Assembly: GCF_019127135.1 (NCBI RefSeq)
Contig: NZ_JAHOEA010000002.1
Location: forward strand, 87,525 to 151,524
Source: Segatella copri
GTDB taxonomy: Bacteria; Bacteroidota; Bacteroidia; Bacteroidales; Bacteroidaceae
DNA: 64,000 nt
Direction of reading: 5' to 3'
Part shown: positions 45,501 through 53,261 of the stretch, piece by piece
Layout: each line of letters starts with the position of its first letter
Numbering within the stretch: position 1 is the first letter of the stretch
The notes under the pieces: generated by a model
Told to the model about the DNA's origin: nothing
The model's input: the letters and a program-made list of their open reading frames with translations, nothing else
The model's database searches: none
Made by a program: the position numbers and the translations under genes

Positions 45501-46588
45501 CCTCCTCTAGGCACTACCCAGAGGGTCTTGTGTTCATCTTGTGTGATGAAATTGCTTTCGCAGGTTGTGCGGTCCATCGGGTCGTCCTGGTCGGCAAAGA
45601 GCCACTGTGCCTGTCCGGTCTTCGGATTGACGAGGGTTACTCCCATGCCGTCAGTGAATGCCCATACCATGCCGAAATCATCGGTATAAATCTTCTTTAC
45701 CTCTGCCAGAGGCTGACTCGGGCTCTGTACGTTGATGATATCAAACTTGAAGGTGCGCGGGTTGTAGATGACCACACCCAGATTGGTTGCCAGCAGGAGC
45801 TGGTAACCTGTATTTTTCAGTTGGTTGATACGGGTTACGCCTTCCGGCATTGGTATCATGGTGAGTCGGTTCTGTAGGTCATATTTTGCCAGTTTACCGT
45901 CTTCTGTTGCCAGGAACTCATCTTCTCCCACCCCTCTGAGCCATTTGAAAGGCAGTTTGCTTGGAAATTTCGAGTTGTATATGTATGCGCCTTTGTCGGT
46001 AAGCACCCATTCTCTTCCGTGTATATCCTGGTGGATGTACCATACATTTCCGCTTCTGAGTCCCTTTTCTCCTACTTTGATGAGTTCTATGTTCCGCTCA
46101 TCAAAGGTTTTTCCTACTGATCGGATGATGTATTTTCCATCTTCTGAAGTAAACCATGTTGCTCCGTTTTTCATTGGGTATACCTGGCTCACGCGCAGGT
46201 CGATGTTGAACTCTTCGTTGAATTTCTGTCCTACAGCAAAGAACCGACAGAAGTGGGTATCGTATACGTAGAGCTTGTGGTCGTATGTGATACACCACAC
46301 GTTGTTGCTATAGGATGGTTCTATTTTCAGTATACGGTTGGTTGACAGGACGTCAATATCATCGGGGTTGTCTCTGAAAGTATGAAACTCGTAGCCGTCA
46401 TAGAACGACAGTCCGTTCCATGTACTGAACCACATGAGGTTGTCTTTACCTTGTTTGAGGTCTGAGATGGTATTGGCAGCGAGTCCGTCTGTGATAGAGA
46501 ATTTTCTCACATCGCAGTAGGGTACAGCTGCTGTCATGATGGTAGAGAGCAGTCCTAATAGGGTGATATATAATTTTCTTTTCATCAT
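42587..46588 (-). CDS. HTCS-like hybrid regulator lacking a functional histidine kinase
   Basis: A 1333-residue protein. A signal peptide (1-20) is followed by two-component-regulator propeller repeats (about 25-780, e.g. DNLMWFSTWNGLSFYDG, GRIWIGTYGGGIAL), a Y_Y_Y domain (about 785-865), and a membrane segment (about 872-895). The next segment aligns with the HisKA dimerisation helix (FYNDAANRLRTPLTLI), but the phospho-accepting His is Asn (about residue 921). No HATPase N, G1 or G2 boxes occur: only about 80 residues, a Glu/Lys-rich linker, separate it from the receiver. The receiver (1045-1165) keeps VVEDNAD, the phospho-Asp in ILTDVTMP and the Lys in YVTKPF. An AraC helix-turn-helix ends the protein (about 1225-1333). 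It may be activated allosterically or phosphorylated in trans. Confidence 0.9.
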   Translation of the reverse strand: MMKRKLYITLLGLLSTIMTAAVPYCDVRKFSITDGLAANTISDLKQGKDNLMWFSTWNGLSFYDGYEFHTFRDNPDDIDVLSTNRILKIEPSYSNNVWCITYDHKLYVYDTHFCRFFAVGQKFNEEFNIDLRVSQVYPMKNGATWFTSEDGKYIIRSVGKTFDERNIELIKVGEKGLRSGNVWYIHQDIHGREWVLTDKGAYIYNSKFPSKLPFKWLRGVGEDEFLATEDGKLAKYDLQNRLTMIPMPEGVTRINQLKNTGYQLLLATNLGVVIYNPRTFKFDIINVQSPSQPLAEVKKIYTDDFGMVWAFTDGMGVTLVNPKTGQAQWLFADQDDPMDRTTCESNFITQDEHKTLWVVPRGGTFSYFDRKAGKLVPYQLRSNSSGNYRIPKITKYVLSDQGILWLTGSHDLTQVVFKNHPYIINKLDVGEDEVFSVNASPDGHIWAGYYNGVIQVLNASYQSIGYLSPSGQIVPQQVNFAEKGIFAIHFDIKGRTWIGTNGNGVYLIDKMQVRHFVYDANNPSSLPFDKIQDIVADRTGRIWIGTYGGGIALVNEAADGSISFISKRNGLPWEKQHYDRIRRICCTTTGTILVGTTDGLITFSDAFTNARKINYHKTYYIPNDTTSLAANDMNNIMEHTSGKMYISQQGGVMEEIVSKSLLQDNLKMKYFHAIDINEGIVQGMVEDNQGRIWVIRESSIDCVNPKTGQCSVFGPNDFDFNMSFSQSRPYHDPASNNISVGTPMGLITFNPATLKKSNYQPKVIFCSLHYSGEKEAEPILHKDKIVIPANKRNLTINFASLDYQRKYQTRYLYRIDGYTAPGVWISNGSSHTIGFNRISYGDYVLKVRATNSHGVWSKYVAELPIEVRPTFWESIWGKLLLLLLLFGIVGAIFYTYNQRQRENVTNEMSVMKNEFYNDAANRLRTPLTLIGAPVKTVLDTEPGITRKGKELLRMVIDNANEMLVMLDKAQRYGNKADFHTNSGLTEEDYDLTERAEANGLIDDRNASDYLEEANKQKEEKDKEAERQEEMGKEQETAQEEAEQKDQTVLVVEDNADLRKFLYSILSPTYNVLLAENGKAGLVMARKEIPDFILTDVTMPVMDGLSMIHEIKQDTALNNIPVMILSAKASVEDQQRGFDEGVDAYVTKPFSTPYLLGRIEAILTQRRNIQVDIIRKLKEAGDKDAIAAMRILPTVAPQPALDQAETNAENEAVDPSSELAFMAAQIQDRTMMRVFRFVVANAGNPELKIDDISNEIGMSRSVLYNKVKATTGMTPVDFVRHIRIKKACEMLRKTDDTLSSIAFAVGFTDPKYFSKVFKKETGIVPTEYRNRTQG

Positions 46589-46618
46589 TTTTTATTCGTA
46601 TACGTTTATTAATCGCAA

Positions 46619-46626
46619 CAAAGGTA
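46619..46626 (-). promoter_or_regulatory. -7 promoter element of the HTCS-like gene
   Basis: Minus strand TACCTTTG, 30 bp before the start codon. Confidence 0.55.
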
Positions 46627-46650
46627 GTGAAAATAAATGAGATATCGTAG

Positions 46651-46724
46651 TTTTAGGTGTATTTTTTTATGTTATTGCATTAAATTATTCCACTTTTCAT
46701 GTTATAGGGGTAATATTTGGTTGA
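46651..46724. promoter_or_regulatory. Candidate regulatory motif upstream of the HTCS-like gene
   Basis: TTTTAGGTGTA (46651-46661) and GGGGTAATATTTGGTTGA (46707-46724) recur at 39605-39643. The position just upstream of the -7 element fits an autoregulatory operator. Confidence 0.4.
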
Positions 46725-46757
46725 TTTGCTGGTGGTTCCTTCTTATGTTATGCCTAA

Positions 46758-46793
46758 CAAAAAAACTCCCCCGATAAAAGAATATCGGAGGAG
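46758..46793 (-). terminator. Intrinsic terminator of the gene at 46822
   Basis: CTCCCCCGATA / TATCGGAGGAG stem with T7 following on the minus strand. Confidence 0.85.
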
Positions 46794-46821
46794 CAGTAGG
46801 GATATGTTGTTTTGAATTTGA

Positions 46822-48030
46822 TTACTTCTGAATTATCTTCTTTCCGTTCTTGATGACTACACCCTTGTAAGCCTTGGTTACCTTCTGGCCTGCGAGGTTG
46901 TAAACAGGAGCGTTCTTTGCAGCTTCATCTGTTGTTATGTTAGTGATGCCGGTAGATTCAAACTTTTCTACAGCCTTGATAGGGAGAACTTCAGGGATGT
47001 TTTTGAATATTACACCGAAAATACCGGTTAAGGTATATTTCTCTCCTTCTGTTAATTTTGAAACACCACCAATACCGCTAAACTTATCGTAAATCATAAT
47101 CTTGTTTTCACCATCATTAGCATAGTAGTTGAATTTACCTGCAGTATACTCTTCTTTGCTGAATGTGAACTCCTTAATCTTGATAAGGTCGTTGGTGTAT
47201 TTGCCATCAAGGATGTCCTTTACAGTTGCAATAACAGGTTCAGCAGCTTCGTTGCTCTCTGTGATTTTGAGATTTTCGCTGTTTGTTTCCTTGCTTGCTG
47301 ACAGATAAGGAATTCCTGCGTCATAAGCCAAATTTACCTTAACAGTACCGCTAATGATGCTGTTTACAGGCATATCGATTCCTAAAGTTCTCATTTCGAT
47401 AGCAGTGTCACCTTCACGTACGTAAGTATTTACGGTTCCCTTGTAGCTGTTTACGTATAATACCTTTGCGTTTGTGAGTTTGAGGTTGATGTAATCCTTA
47501 GCTTCTTTATTGTTAGCCAAGAGTTCCTTTACACTTGCTGCATCGGTGTACTCTATCTTGGTACCAGCGAGCGTAACTTTGATAGACTTGATTTGGGTGT
47601 TGCCAGCAATTGTATATACAACTTTGTTTGCATCACCAGTCCAAGAACCTTTATTATTAGTACCTATGTCAGCTTTGTTATTATCATTCCATTTTTTATT
47701 AATAATGTCGATAGAAGCAATCTTCTTGTCAGCAGGTGCTTGAATCGTAAGCGTTCCACTGTACATTCTGAGACGTGGTGAACTAATCCAGATTCGGTTT
47801 TCATTCGAACCAGAAGTTTTTGCAGAAACTGTTACAGAAATACCATTAGTTGTACATGTCATGGCTTTGGTGATATCTCCATCTTTAGAATCTGAAGAAG
47901 ATGTACCTGTCAGTTCTGGGAAGAGTGTTTTGTAATTATTGTCAAAGTCAAAAGTTACTTCCTGTGCAAACGTAACGCTAGCTACGAACGCCAGAACCAA
48001 TGATAATGAATAGCGTAAAAATTTGTTCAT
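46822..48030 (-). CDS. Secreted protein with OB-fold-like domains and a C-terminal sorting-type tail
   Basis: A 402-residue protein with a Sec signal peptide (1-22, ending FA-Q). Residues about 25-155 form a beta-rich domain. Two OB-fold-like regions follow: about 160-250 (NLKLTNAKVLYV..YVREGDTAIEM) and 262-350 (LIKIKEFTFS..NKIMIYDKFSG..TLTGIFG). The end, APVYNLAGQKVTKAYKGVVI plus NGKK, is the short tail common on Prevotella surface proteins. The OB-fold regions resemble those of the lipoproteins at 51880 and 53262. Export and surface location are inferred; ligand unknown. Confidence 0.72.
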   Translation of the reverse strand: MNKFLRYSLSLVLAFVASVTFAQEVTFDFDNNYKTLFPELTGTSSSDSKDGDITKAMTCTTNGISVTVSAKTSGSNENRIWISSPRLRMYSGTLTIQAPADKKIASIDIINKKWNDNNKADIGTNNKGSWTGDANKVVYTIAGNTQIKSIKVTLAGTKIEYTDAASVKELLANNKEAKDYINLKLTNAKVLYVNSYKGTVNTYVREGDTAIEMRTLGIDMPVNSIISGTVKVNLAYDAGIPYLSASKETNSENLKITESNEAAEPVIATVKDILDGKYTNDLIKIKEFTFSKEEYTAGKFNYYANDGENKIMIYDKFSGIGGVSKLTEGEKYTLTGIFGVIFKNIPEVLPIKAVEKFESTGITNITTDEAAKNAPVYNLAGQKVTKAYKGVVIKNGKKIIQK

Positions 48031-48154
48031 AACTTAATAATTTTAAAGGTTTAACGTATAATTAATAAACTGTTGAAACTCATTTTGTGAGCGCATTCTT
48101 AGAATTTGCTTTGTGCTAAAAGCATGTTCTTTGAATAATTACTTATTTATGATG

Positions 48155-48162
48155 CAAAGATA
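48155..48162 (-). promoter_or_regulatory. -7 promoter element of the OB-fold secreted protein gene
   Basis: Minus strand TATCTTTG followed by CA, with a leader of about 120 nt. Confidence 0.5.
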
Positions 48163-48213
48163 CGAAAAATATCGATACAATGTGTTAAGAAGGTGTTAAA
48201 TCTTTGATACAGA

Positions 48214-48253
48214 GAAAGAAATATCATCAAAACCGAAAGAAATACCATCAAAA
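48214..48253. promoter_or_regulatory. Two 19-bp direct repeats at 21-bp spacing (possible operator)
   Basis: GAAAGAAATAnCATCAAAA at 48214 and again at 48235, one mismatch. They lie 58 bp upstream of the -33 box of the promoter for the gene at 48429. The spacing of two helical turns suits a dimeric AraC-type regulator. Confidence 0.5.
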
Positions 48254-48310
48254 AAGGCGGTTGTTTTTGAAAGAATAGGGATTTCCCCCTCAGTTTGTAT
48301 CCTTTTCCCC

Positions 48311-48341
48311 TTTGATGCAGCCGAAAAATCCACTACCTTTG
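48311..48341 (+). promoter_or_regulatory. Promoter of the paired lipoprotein genes
   Basis: TTTG (48311-48314), 19 nt, TACCTTTG (48334-48341), then CA: a full consensus promoter. Confidence 0.75.
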
Positions 48342-48428
48342 CATCGAGTTCAAGAAAGAATGCTGTTCTTCGAGAACTCAAAAGTATAGAAGATATAAGA
48401 ATATAAATAACTTAACTGATAAATTGAT

Positions 48429-49025
48429 ATGAAAAAGTTTACTACTCTTCTCACAATGGCTTTCATAGCTTTGATGAGCATCTCATTCACCTCATGTGAT
48501 GATGATTCTGATATTGCATACACCCTCGATGGTACATGGAAGGGTAATATGTTGGTAGAATATGGTAATCAGAAGGCCCTCTACTCGGTAATCCGCTTCG
48601 ACCAGAATGATGGTTTCTATTCCGGTACAGGCTATTGGATCGATTACTTTGATAGAAATTACTGGCATGGCAACAATTATATAGCGAACCGTATTACCTG
48701 GACAGTACGCAACAGAAACATCTATATCACTCTTCTTGATGAGGGTAGCGATGTTGTGATTTACGACTATGCTCTGGGCGACCGCAAGTTCTCTGGATAT
48801 GTAGAGGCTGATAACGGCAACCGTGCTTATTTCGAGCTTTATCGCGATTCTTACAACTGGCGCGATGATTATGACTGGGGCTACGATGATGGCTGGGGCT
48901 ATAGCAAGCAGCATTCGGGCTTGGAGAACACCCAGATTGTTTCTCGCGGAGCTAAGGATTCTGTAGAGTATGTTAAGGTGGCAGATGATAATCAGAAGCC
49001 TGTTCGCCGTTTTGTAGTGAAGTAA
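48429..49025 (+). CDS. Lipoprotein with lipocalin-like beta domain
   Basis: A 198-residue protein with lipobox SFTSC and an acidic CDDD start of the mature form, which in Bacteroidota often directs lipoproteins to the cell surface. The domain starts LDGTWKGN and alternates beta strands, as in lipocalin-like proteins. A Trp/Tyr/Asp-rich low-complexity segment lies at about 150-165 (NWRDDYDWGYDDGWGY). The next gene, 38 bp on, is a paralogue. Confidence 0.7.
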   Translation: MKKFTTLLTMAFIALMSISFTSCDDDSDIAYTLDGTWKGNMLVEYGNQKALYSVIRFDQNDGFYSGTGYWIDYFDRNYWHGNNYIANRITWTVRNRNIYITLLDEGSDVVIYDYALGDRKFSGYVEADNGNRAYFELYRDSYNWRDDYDWGYDDGWGYSKQHSGLENTQIVSRGAKDSVEYVKVADDNQKPVRRFVVK

Positions 49026-49063
49026 GGCAATAAGGAATTTAGTTTGAAGAAAGGAAACAAGAT

Positions 49064-49780
49064 ATGAAAAAGTTTAATCGGATATGGATGTGGATGGCGA
49101 TAGCTGCAGCATCTTTCTCATTTACCTCATGTGATGATGATTATTATTGGCATGATGATTATTACTGGTATGATGACTATAATCATGGTGGCTGGGGATG
49201 GAATCAGGGCGACTGGAACAACGGTTCTAACGGCTCTCAGGATGATGACCTGCTGTTGGAGGCTCAGACTCTTACAGGTGACTGGAGAGGCTCTGTGATG
49301 CTCTCAGAACTTGCTGAGGACGGCCAGTCTCGCAACAACTACAGTTTCAATGCCGAGATGACGTTCTATCAGGCGGGTGATAAGGTTAACTCGCTCAGTG
49401 GTAATGGTGTAGAAGTGGATTATGCTGATGATGGAAGCAATGAATCCCAAACTCTGAAGTTTACCTGGTACATCGATAAGAATGGTGATATTTATATCCG
49501 CTATAATGATTCTGGTGCTACCTATGTGATGGATGCAGGTGCTAAGCAGTATGGTTTCTATCTGGGTGATGAAAAGGGCCAGGATGTGTTCTATGGTTAT
49601 ATGATAGGAACAGGTAAGGCTAAGGGTGATGTGATGCAAATCGATTTAGTGCGCTACGATCCGAGTGGAGCCCGTAAGAAGACCCGTTCTGCTGCAACCG
49701 ATTCTGTAGCTCCTAGCTTCGGTAAGGCTACCGGTAGGGCATTCATGCCACATGCTATCAAGAAGTTGCCAAGAAGATGA
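49064..49780 (+). CDS. Lipoprotein with aromatic-acidic linker, paralogue of the preceding gene
   Basis: A 238-residue lipoprotein (SFTSC-DDD). Directly after the lipobox comes a striking Tyr/Trp/Asp/His/Gly/Asn-rich linker (about residues 25-65: DDYYWHDDYYWYDDYNHGGW and similar). A beta domain beginning LTGDWRGSVML follows, similar to the upstream paralogue. The basic Arg/Lys tail is unexplained. Surface-exposed location is inferred from the acidic residues at +2 to +4. Confidence 0.7.
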   Translation: MKKFNRIWMWMAIAAASFSFTSCDDDYYWHDDYYWYDDYNHGGWGWNQGDWNNGSNGSQDDDLLLEAQTLTGDWRGSVMLSELAEDGQSRNNYSFNAEMTFYQAGDKVNSLSGNGVEVDYADDGSNESQTLKFTWYIDKNGDIYIRYNDSGATYVMDAGAKQYGFYLGDEKGQDVFYGYMIGTGKAKGDVMQIDLVRYDPSGARKKTRSAATDSVAPSFGKATGRAFMPHAIKKLPRR

Positions 49781-49795
49781 TGATATAAACCAAGA

Positions 49796-49837
49796 AATCC
49801 GCTCTCTCATTGATTTGAGAGAGCGGATTCTTTGTTT
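49796..49837. terminator. Terminator between convergent genes
   Basis: AATCCGCTCTCTCA and TGAGAGAGCGGATT form a 14-bp stem followed by a T-rich run on the plus strand. Confidence 0.85.
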
Positions 49838-49851
49838 GTATATAGCCTGAT

Positions 49852-50922
49852 TTATTTAAAGCCCCAAAGTTTCTTGAGAGCTTCTGCATCTACGTTTTCC
49901 ACTTCCTTCTCTGTTTCATCAGGGAGATTACAGAAGAAGTCGATGCCGGTTTTGTCTTCCAGCGTCTTGATGTTTACGACATATTTGCCGAGCTTATCGC
50001 CCTTTTCAAATGCCTTGTTCTCGTGAGGGAACCAGTAGCCGAAAGCGCTGTATGTATACTGGTTGGTGCTCTTGTTTAGCTCCTTTTTCAGTACTGCTAC
50101 AAAGAAATACTTTGGTATTGGGATATAGCCTGGCTTCTGGGTTTCGCTAGAAGCACCCTTCTTCTTCCAGCCCAGGAGATTACTCTCGCTGCCTACCGGG
50201 TCGATGGTACCGCCCTTTACGATAAACAGGGTATCAGAATCAATCTTTGGAGCCTTGGTACGAAGATCTTTCTCCATCTCATACCAAGTTCCACGCTGGT
50301 TGAAATCTCTGTATTGGGGCTGCATGTTGGTCATATAATATGTTTGATAGCGTTGATTTGCATTATATAGTCTGTCTGCATTTGGACAGATATGACCATG
50401 GTCCATGTGCTGTGTTGTCGGTGTTGGATCATCTGTAAAATCTACAATGCCCCATTGTTCTTGAAGATCTGTATCCCAAGGATATTGTCTTTGACCATAA
50501 GGAGGATCATATCTTCCTGATACATTTGATTTCGTATTGGTTGTATTGAAAGTATAGCAGCTCCATCTCTGGCTCTTCATGTTGTCATCCCATTCTGTAG
50601 AATAGTTCAACATACCTGTTGTATTATCCATGTGAACGATGGCATAGCTGCTGCCATTGTTCTTGAGCTTTGGGAACTCCAGACCGCCGATAGCGTTTCT
50701 TACCACTTGTGGCATGTTGGCAGTAGCCACATTCTTGTTTGTATTGTTCTTATCGGTTGATTCACCACCGGTATTGCCACCTGTGCTTCCACCACCTGTA
50801 TTACCGCCACCGGTTGTACCGCCGTTTTCTGGATAATAGAACTGCAGGGTATCGTCAGTGCCGCAGGCAGAGAACGTCATCGCAGCAACGAGCGCGAAGA
50901 TAAAAAACTTAGTATGCTTCAT
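49852..50922 (-). CDS. DNA/RNA non-specific endonuclease lipoprotein (EndA/NucA type)
   Basis: I start at the ATG at 50922 (MKHTKFFIF), which gives a lipobox FSAC at Cys19; the longer frame would bury it. After a Gly/Thr/Asn-rich linker (about 35-65) comes a beta-beta-alpha metal nuclease domain. Its active site reads MDHGHICPNADR, where the family usually has DRGH; the general-base His is kept. YMTNMQPQYRDFNQRGTW supplies the metal-binding Asn region. It should cut single- and double-stranded DNA and RNA at the cell surface or in the periplasm. Confidence 0.9.
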   Translation of the reverse strand: MKHTKFFIFALVAAMTFSACGTDDTLQFYYPENGGTTGGGNTGGGSTGGNTGGESTDKNNTNKNVATANMPQVVRNAIGGLEFPKLKNNGSSYAIVHMDNTTGMLNYSTEWDDNMKSQRWSCYTFNTTNTKSNVSGRYDPPYGQRQYPWDTDLQEQWGIVDFTDDPTPTTQHMDHGHICPNADRLYNANQRYQTYYMTNMQPQYRDFNQRGTWYEMEKDLRTKAPKIDSDTLFIVKGGTIDPVGSESNLLGWKKKGASSETQKPGYIPIPKYFFVAVLKKELNKSTNQYTYSAFGYWFPHENKAFEKGDKLGKYVVNIKTLEDKTGIDFFCNLPDETEKEVENVDAEALKKLWGFK

Positions 50923-51009
50923 AATTCTCGATAATGTTTTGAAGTTAAAGATTAAGTATTTTCTATATAATAATGTATGTAGAAATCGATTGCATGAGGA
51001 TAGAATAGA

Positions 51010-51056
51010 GAAAAAAAGTGCATTCCTACGTATATGCAACTACGCTGGAATGCACT
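51010..51056 (-). terminator. Intrinsic terminator of rpmE2
   Basis: AGTGCATTCC / GGAATGCACT stem followed by T7 on the minus strand. Confidence 0.85.
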
Positions 51057-51103
51057 CAGTATCTTTGCGATAATAAATATATCCTTATAAAAAAGGTATA
51101 TTA

Positions 51104-51355
51104 TTACTTCTTCAATTTGCCGTAACGGTTCATGAAGCGGTCTACGCGACCCGCTGTATCAACGAGCTTGCTCTTACCTGTGTAGAATGGGTGAGATGTG
51201 CTAGAGATTTCAATCTTAACAACTGGATAAGTCTCGCCTTCGAACTCAACAGTGTCGTTAGTCTTGCATGTAGACTGAGAGAGGAACATATCGCCGTTAG
51301 ACATATCCTTGAATACTACAGGACGATAATTCTCTGGATGAATACCTTTTTTCAT
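51104..51355 (-). CDS. rpmE2: Ribosomal protein bL31, type B
   Basis: An 83-residue protein starting [20 protein letters not shown], with [11 protein letters not shown] and DTAGRVDRF, the type-B L31 pattern. It lacks the CxxC zinc ribbon of type A (a single Cys is present), so it is the zinc-independent form. It stands alone between unrelated surface genes with its own promoter and terminator. The 110-nt leader contains GATGC-aacaa-GCATC and GGGCATGCCC hairpins that could mediate autoregulation. Confidence 0.95.
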   Translation of the reverse strand: MKKGIHPENYRPVVFKDMSNGDMFLSQSTCKTNDTVEFEGETYPVVKIEISSTSHPFYTGKSKLVDTAGRVDRFMNRYGKLKK

Positions 51356-51472
51356 TTTTCTTTTTTATTTTTATTGGGTTATTAAAATTAGACGTCATGG
51401 GGATGCTTGTTGCATCATTTCGTGTCCCTTATCGGGGCATGCCCATTATAGCCTGTTATCAATTTCAGGCTG

Positions 51473-51504
51473 CAAAGTTACGCTTTTTTCCTGAAACCAC
51501 CAAA
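51473..51504 (-). promoter_or_regulatory. Promoter of rpmE2
   Basis: Minus strand TTTG (51504-51501), 20 nt, TAACTTTG (51480-51473), then CAG. Confidence 0.7.
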
Positions 51505-51554
51505 TATTTCTTCTTCTTTTTAAGAAATATTTTGGAAAAGAGCGTTGTTGTCCG

Positions 51555-51752
51555 TTAGGCGTTCCGGCGGATTTGCAATCCGCCGTTAAAAAAGGCTCGA
51601 CCTCTTTATCGCGGATTTGCAATCCGCAGCCGTAGGCTTTTCATATCCCCAATGTCTTGATGTAGCATTCTCGCTTGAGGCGGATTGCAAATCCGCATTA
51701 AATAGGTCGAGCCTTTTTTGTCTGCGGATTTCAAATCCGCAGGAACGCCTAG
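51555..51752. repeat. Nested palindrome with four GCGGATTTGCAATCCGC units
   Basis: Palindromic units at 51566-51584, 51611-51627, 51680-51696 and 51723-51741. The outer arms TTAGGCGTTCC / GGAACGCCTA and the inner arms AAAAAAGGCTCGACCT / AGGTCGAGCCTTTTTT are also complementary, so the 200 bp forms one large foldback. No gene is present from 51481 to 51879. Confidence 0.9.
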
Positions 51753-51791
51753 CGGGCTTGCGTTTCTCCTGCCAACTATGTTTTCGATGGA

Positions 51792-51842
51792 TAAGAAAAA
51801 GAAATCCCCATCGCCTCTGTTTGCGTAGAGGACGATGGGGAT
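51792..51842 (-). terminator. Intrinsic terminator of the receptor/OB-fold operon
   Basis: ATCCCCATCG / CGATGGGGAT stem with CCTCT/AGAGG continuing, then a T-rich run on the minus strand. Confidence 0.8.
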
Positions 51843-51879
51843 CAGTATTTTTTCTAATACATAATATCTACTAGGGGAA

Positions 51880-53217
51880 TTACTTTGCGTATACGATTTC
51901 CATCTTGGCAATACGGAGCTGAACGCCACCGCCTGTACCGCTGAATGTATTTGTATAGGTTGCTGTATTTCCTGAGAATACTACAGTAGCAGTTTCGTTA
52001 CCTACAGCATTCCAGTTCTTGTTTGTATCGTATGTGCATGTAAAGATAATCTTTGCGATAGGCTTGCTGGCTGTGAAAGTCATCTTGTTGTTTGCATAGA
52101 TACGCAACTCATTAAACTTTGAGTTGTAAGCAGGAGCGTTTGTACCACTGTTCTTGTCAAATGCGATAACTGTGCCGTCAGACAATTTGATCTCTGTAGG
52201 AGTAGCATCAGGTTTCAATGCGCTGACGTCATCAATCTTAAGGCTTTCGCCGGCTGTTACACCGCTATTAGCCAACGTTACGGTCAGGTCGTTGATAGTA
52301 ATACCTGCGCTTGTTCCTGGTGTTGGGTCTGGCTTAACCTCACCGCCGCCTGTACCTTCACCTTCAATCTTAACGATAGAGCTGGTCTTGTCAACCTCCA
52401 TGATATCATTTCCGTTCTTGTCGGTGAACTTCATGATCTTACCCAGGATAGTAACCTTCTGACCCACCTTCAAATCTTCCTTAGAAGCGAAGTCTGCGCC
52501 GTTTAGTCCCTTACCAGAGTAAACCTGCATGTCCTTGCTCTTGCCATCGTCTGAGATGTAATAGGTGATGCTCTTGTATGTCTCATTATAGAAAGCAACA
52601 TCTGAGATGATACCTGTCAGGTAAACCTGTGTAGTAGGCGCTGTGCCAGCCTTGATGACTGCGATAGCTTCTGCCACGTTGTATGGGTCACTGAGAGAAC
52701 CCTTACCAGTTGCTGGAGTATCAGGAGTTGTAGTTCCTGTGTTCTCGATAGAGATGATGGTGCTGTTCTTGTCGATTTCATTGACAATAGTGCCATCATT
52801 CTTCGTGAATGCCTTGACGATTCCTTTTACTACTACGGTCTGACCAACTTTCAAGTCATCCTTGGAAGAGAAGTTTGCACCATCCTTGCCTTTGCCAGAG
52901 TATACTTCGATAACATCTGAAGAACCCTCGTCTGCGATGTTATATGACAAACTGCTATAGGTTGCGTTGAAGAAAGTTACGGCTGTAATCTTACCCTTTA
53001 CGCATACAGCTGTAGAAGGTGCTGTACCTGCCTTGATGAGGGCGATGGCTTCTGTTACAGTATATGGATTGCTTTCAGAACCCTTTTGGTTAGGATCTGT
53101 GGTTCCTGGACCAGCAGGCTGAGTAGGCAGTGTATAAGGCTCTGGTACGTCCTCGCAGCTGCTGAATGTGAAGGCAGCCATTGCCGCCATCAAAACTGAA
53201 AATATATACTTTTTCAT
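51880..53217 (-). CDS. Lipoprotein with tandem OB-fold (DUF6359-like) domains
   Basis: A 445-residue lipoprotein (lipobox FSSC, Cys20). Two homologous OB-fold repeats of about 120 residues occur at roughly 50-160 and 175-290. Both carry the pattern PYxVxEAIAxIKAGTAP, YSGKGxxGAxFxSKxDLKVGQ and a closing K(N/D)G-I-EVDK. A C-terminal beta domain follows (about 310-445). The repeats match the C-terminal domain of the lipoprotein at 53262. OB folds often bind oligonucleotides or oligosaccharides. Third gene of an operon with a TonB-dependent receptor. Confidence 0.8.
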   Translation of the reverse strand: MKKYIFSVLMAAMAAFTFSSCEDVPEPYTLPTQPAGPGTTDPNQKGSESNPYTVTEAIALIKAGTAPSTAVCVKGKITAVTFFNATYSSLSYNIADEGSSDVIEVYSGKGKDGANFSSKDDLKVGQTVVVKGIVKAFTKNDGTIVNEIDKNSTIISIENTGTTTPDTPATGKGSLSDPYNVAEAIAVIKAGTAPTTQVYLTGIISDVAFYNETYKSITYYISDDGKSKDMQVYSGKGLNGADFASKEDLKVGQKVTILGKIMKFTDKNGNDIMEVDKTSSIVKIEGEGTGGGEVKPDPTPGTSAGITINDLTVTLANSGVTAGESLKIDDVSALKPDATPTEIKLSDGTVIAFDKNSGTNAPAYNSKFNELRIYANNKMTFTASKPIAKIIFTCTYDTNKNWNAVGNETATVVFSGNTATYTNTFSGTGGGVQLRIAKMEIVYAK

Positions 53218-53261
53218 ATTATTGTCTTTTTAAATATTGTTACTATTTTGATAATCAGTAA

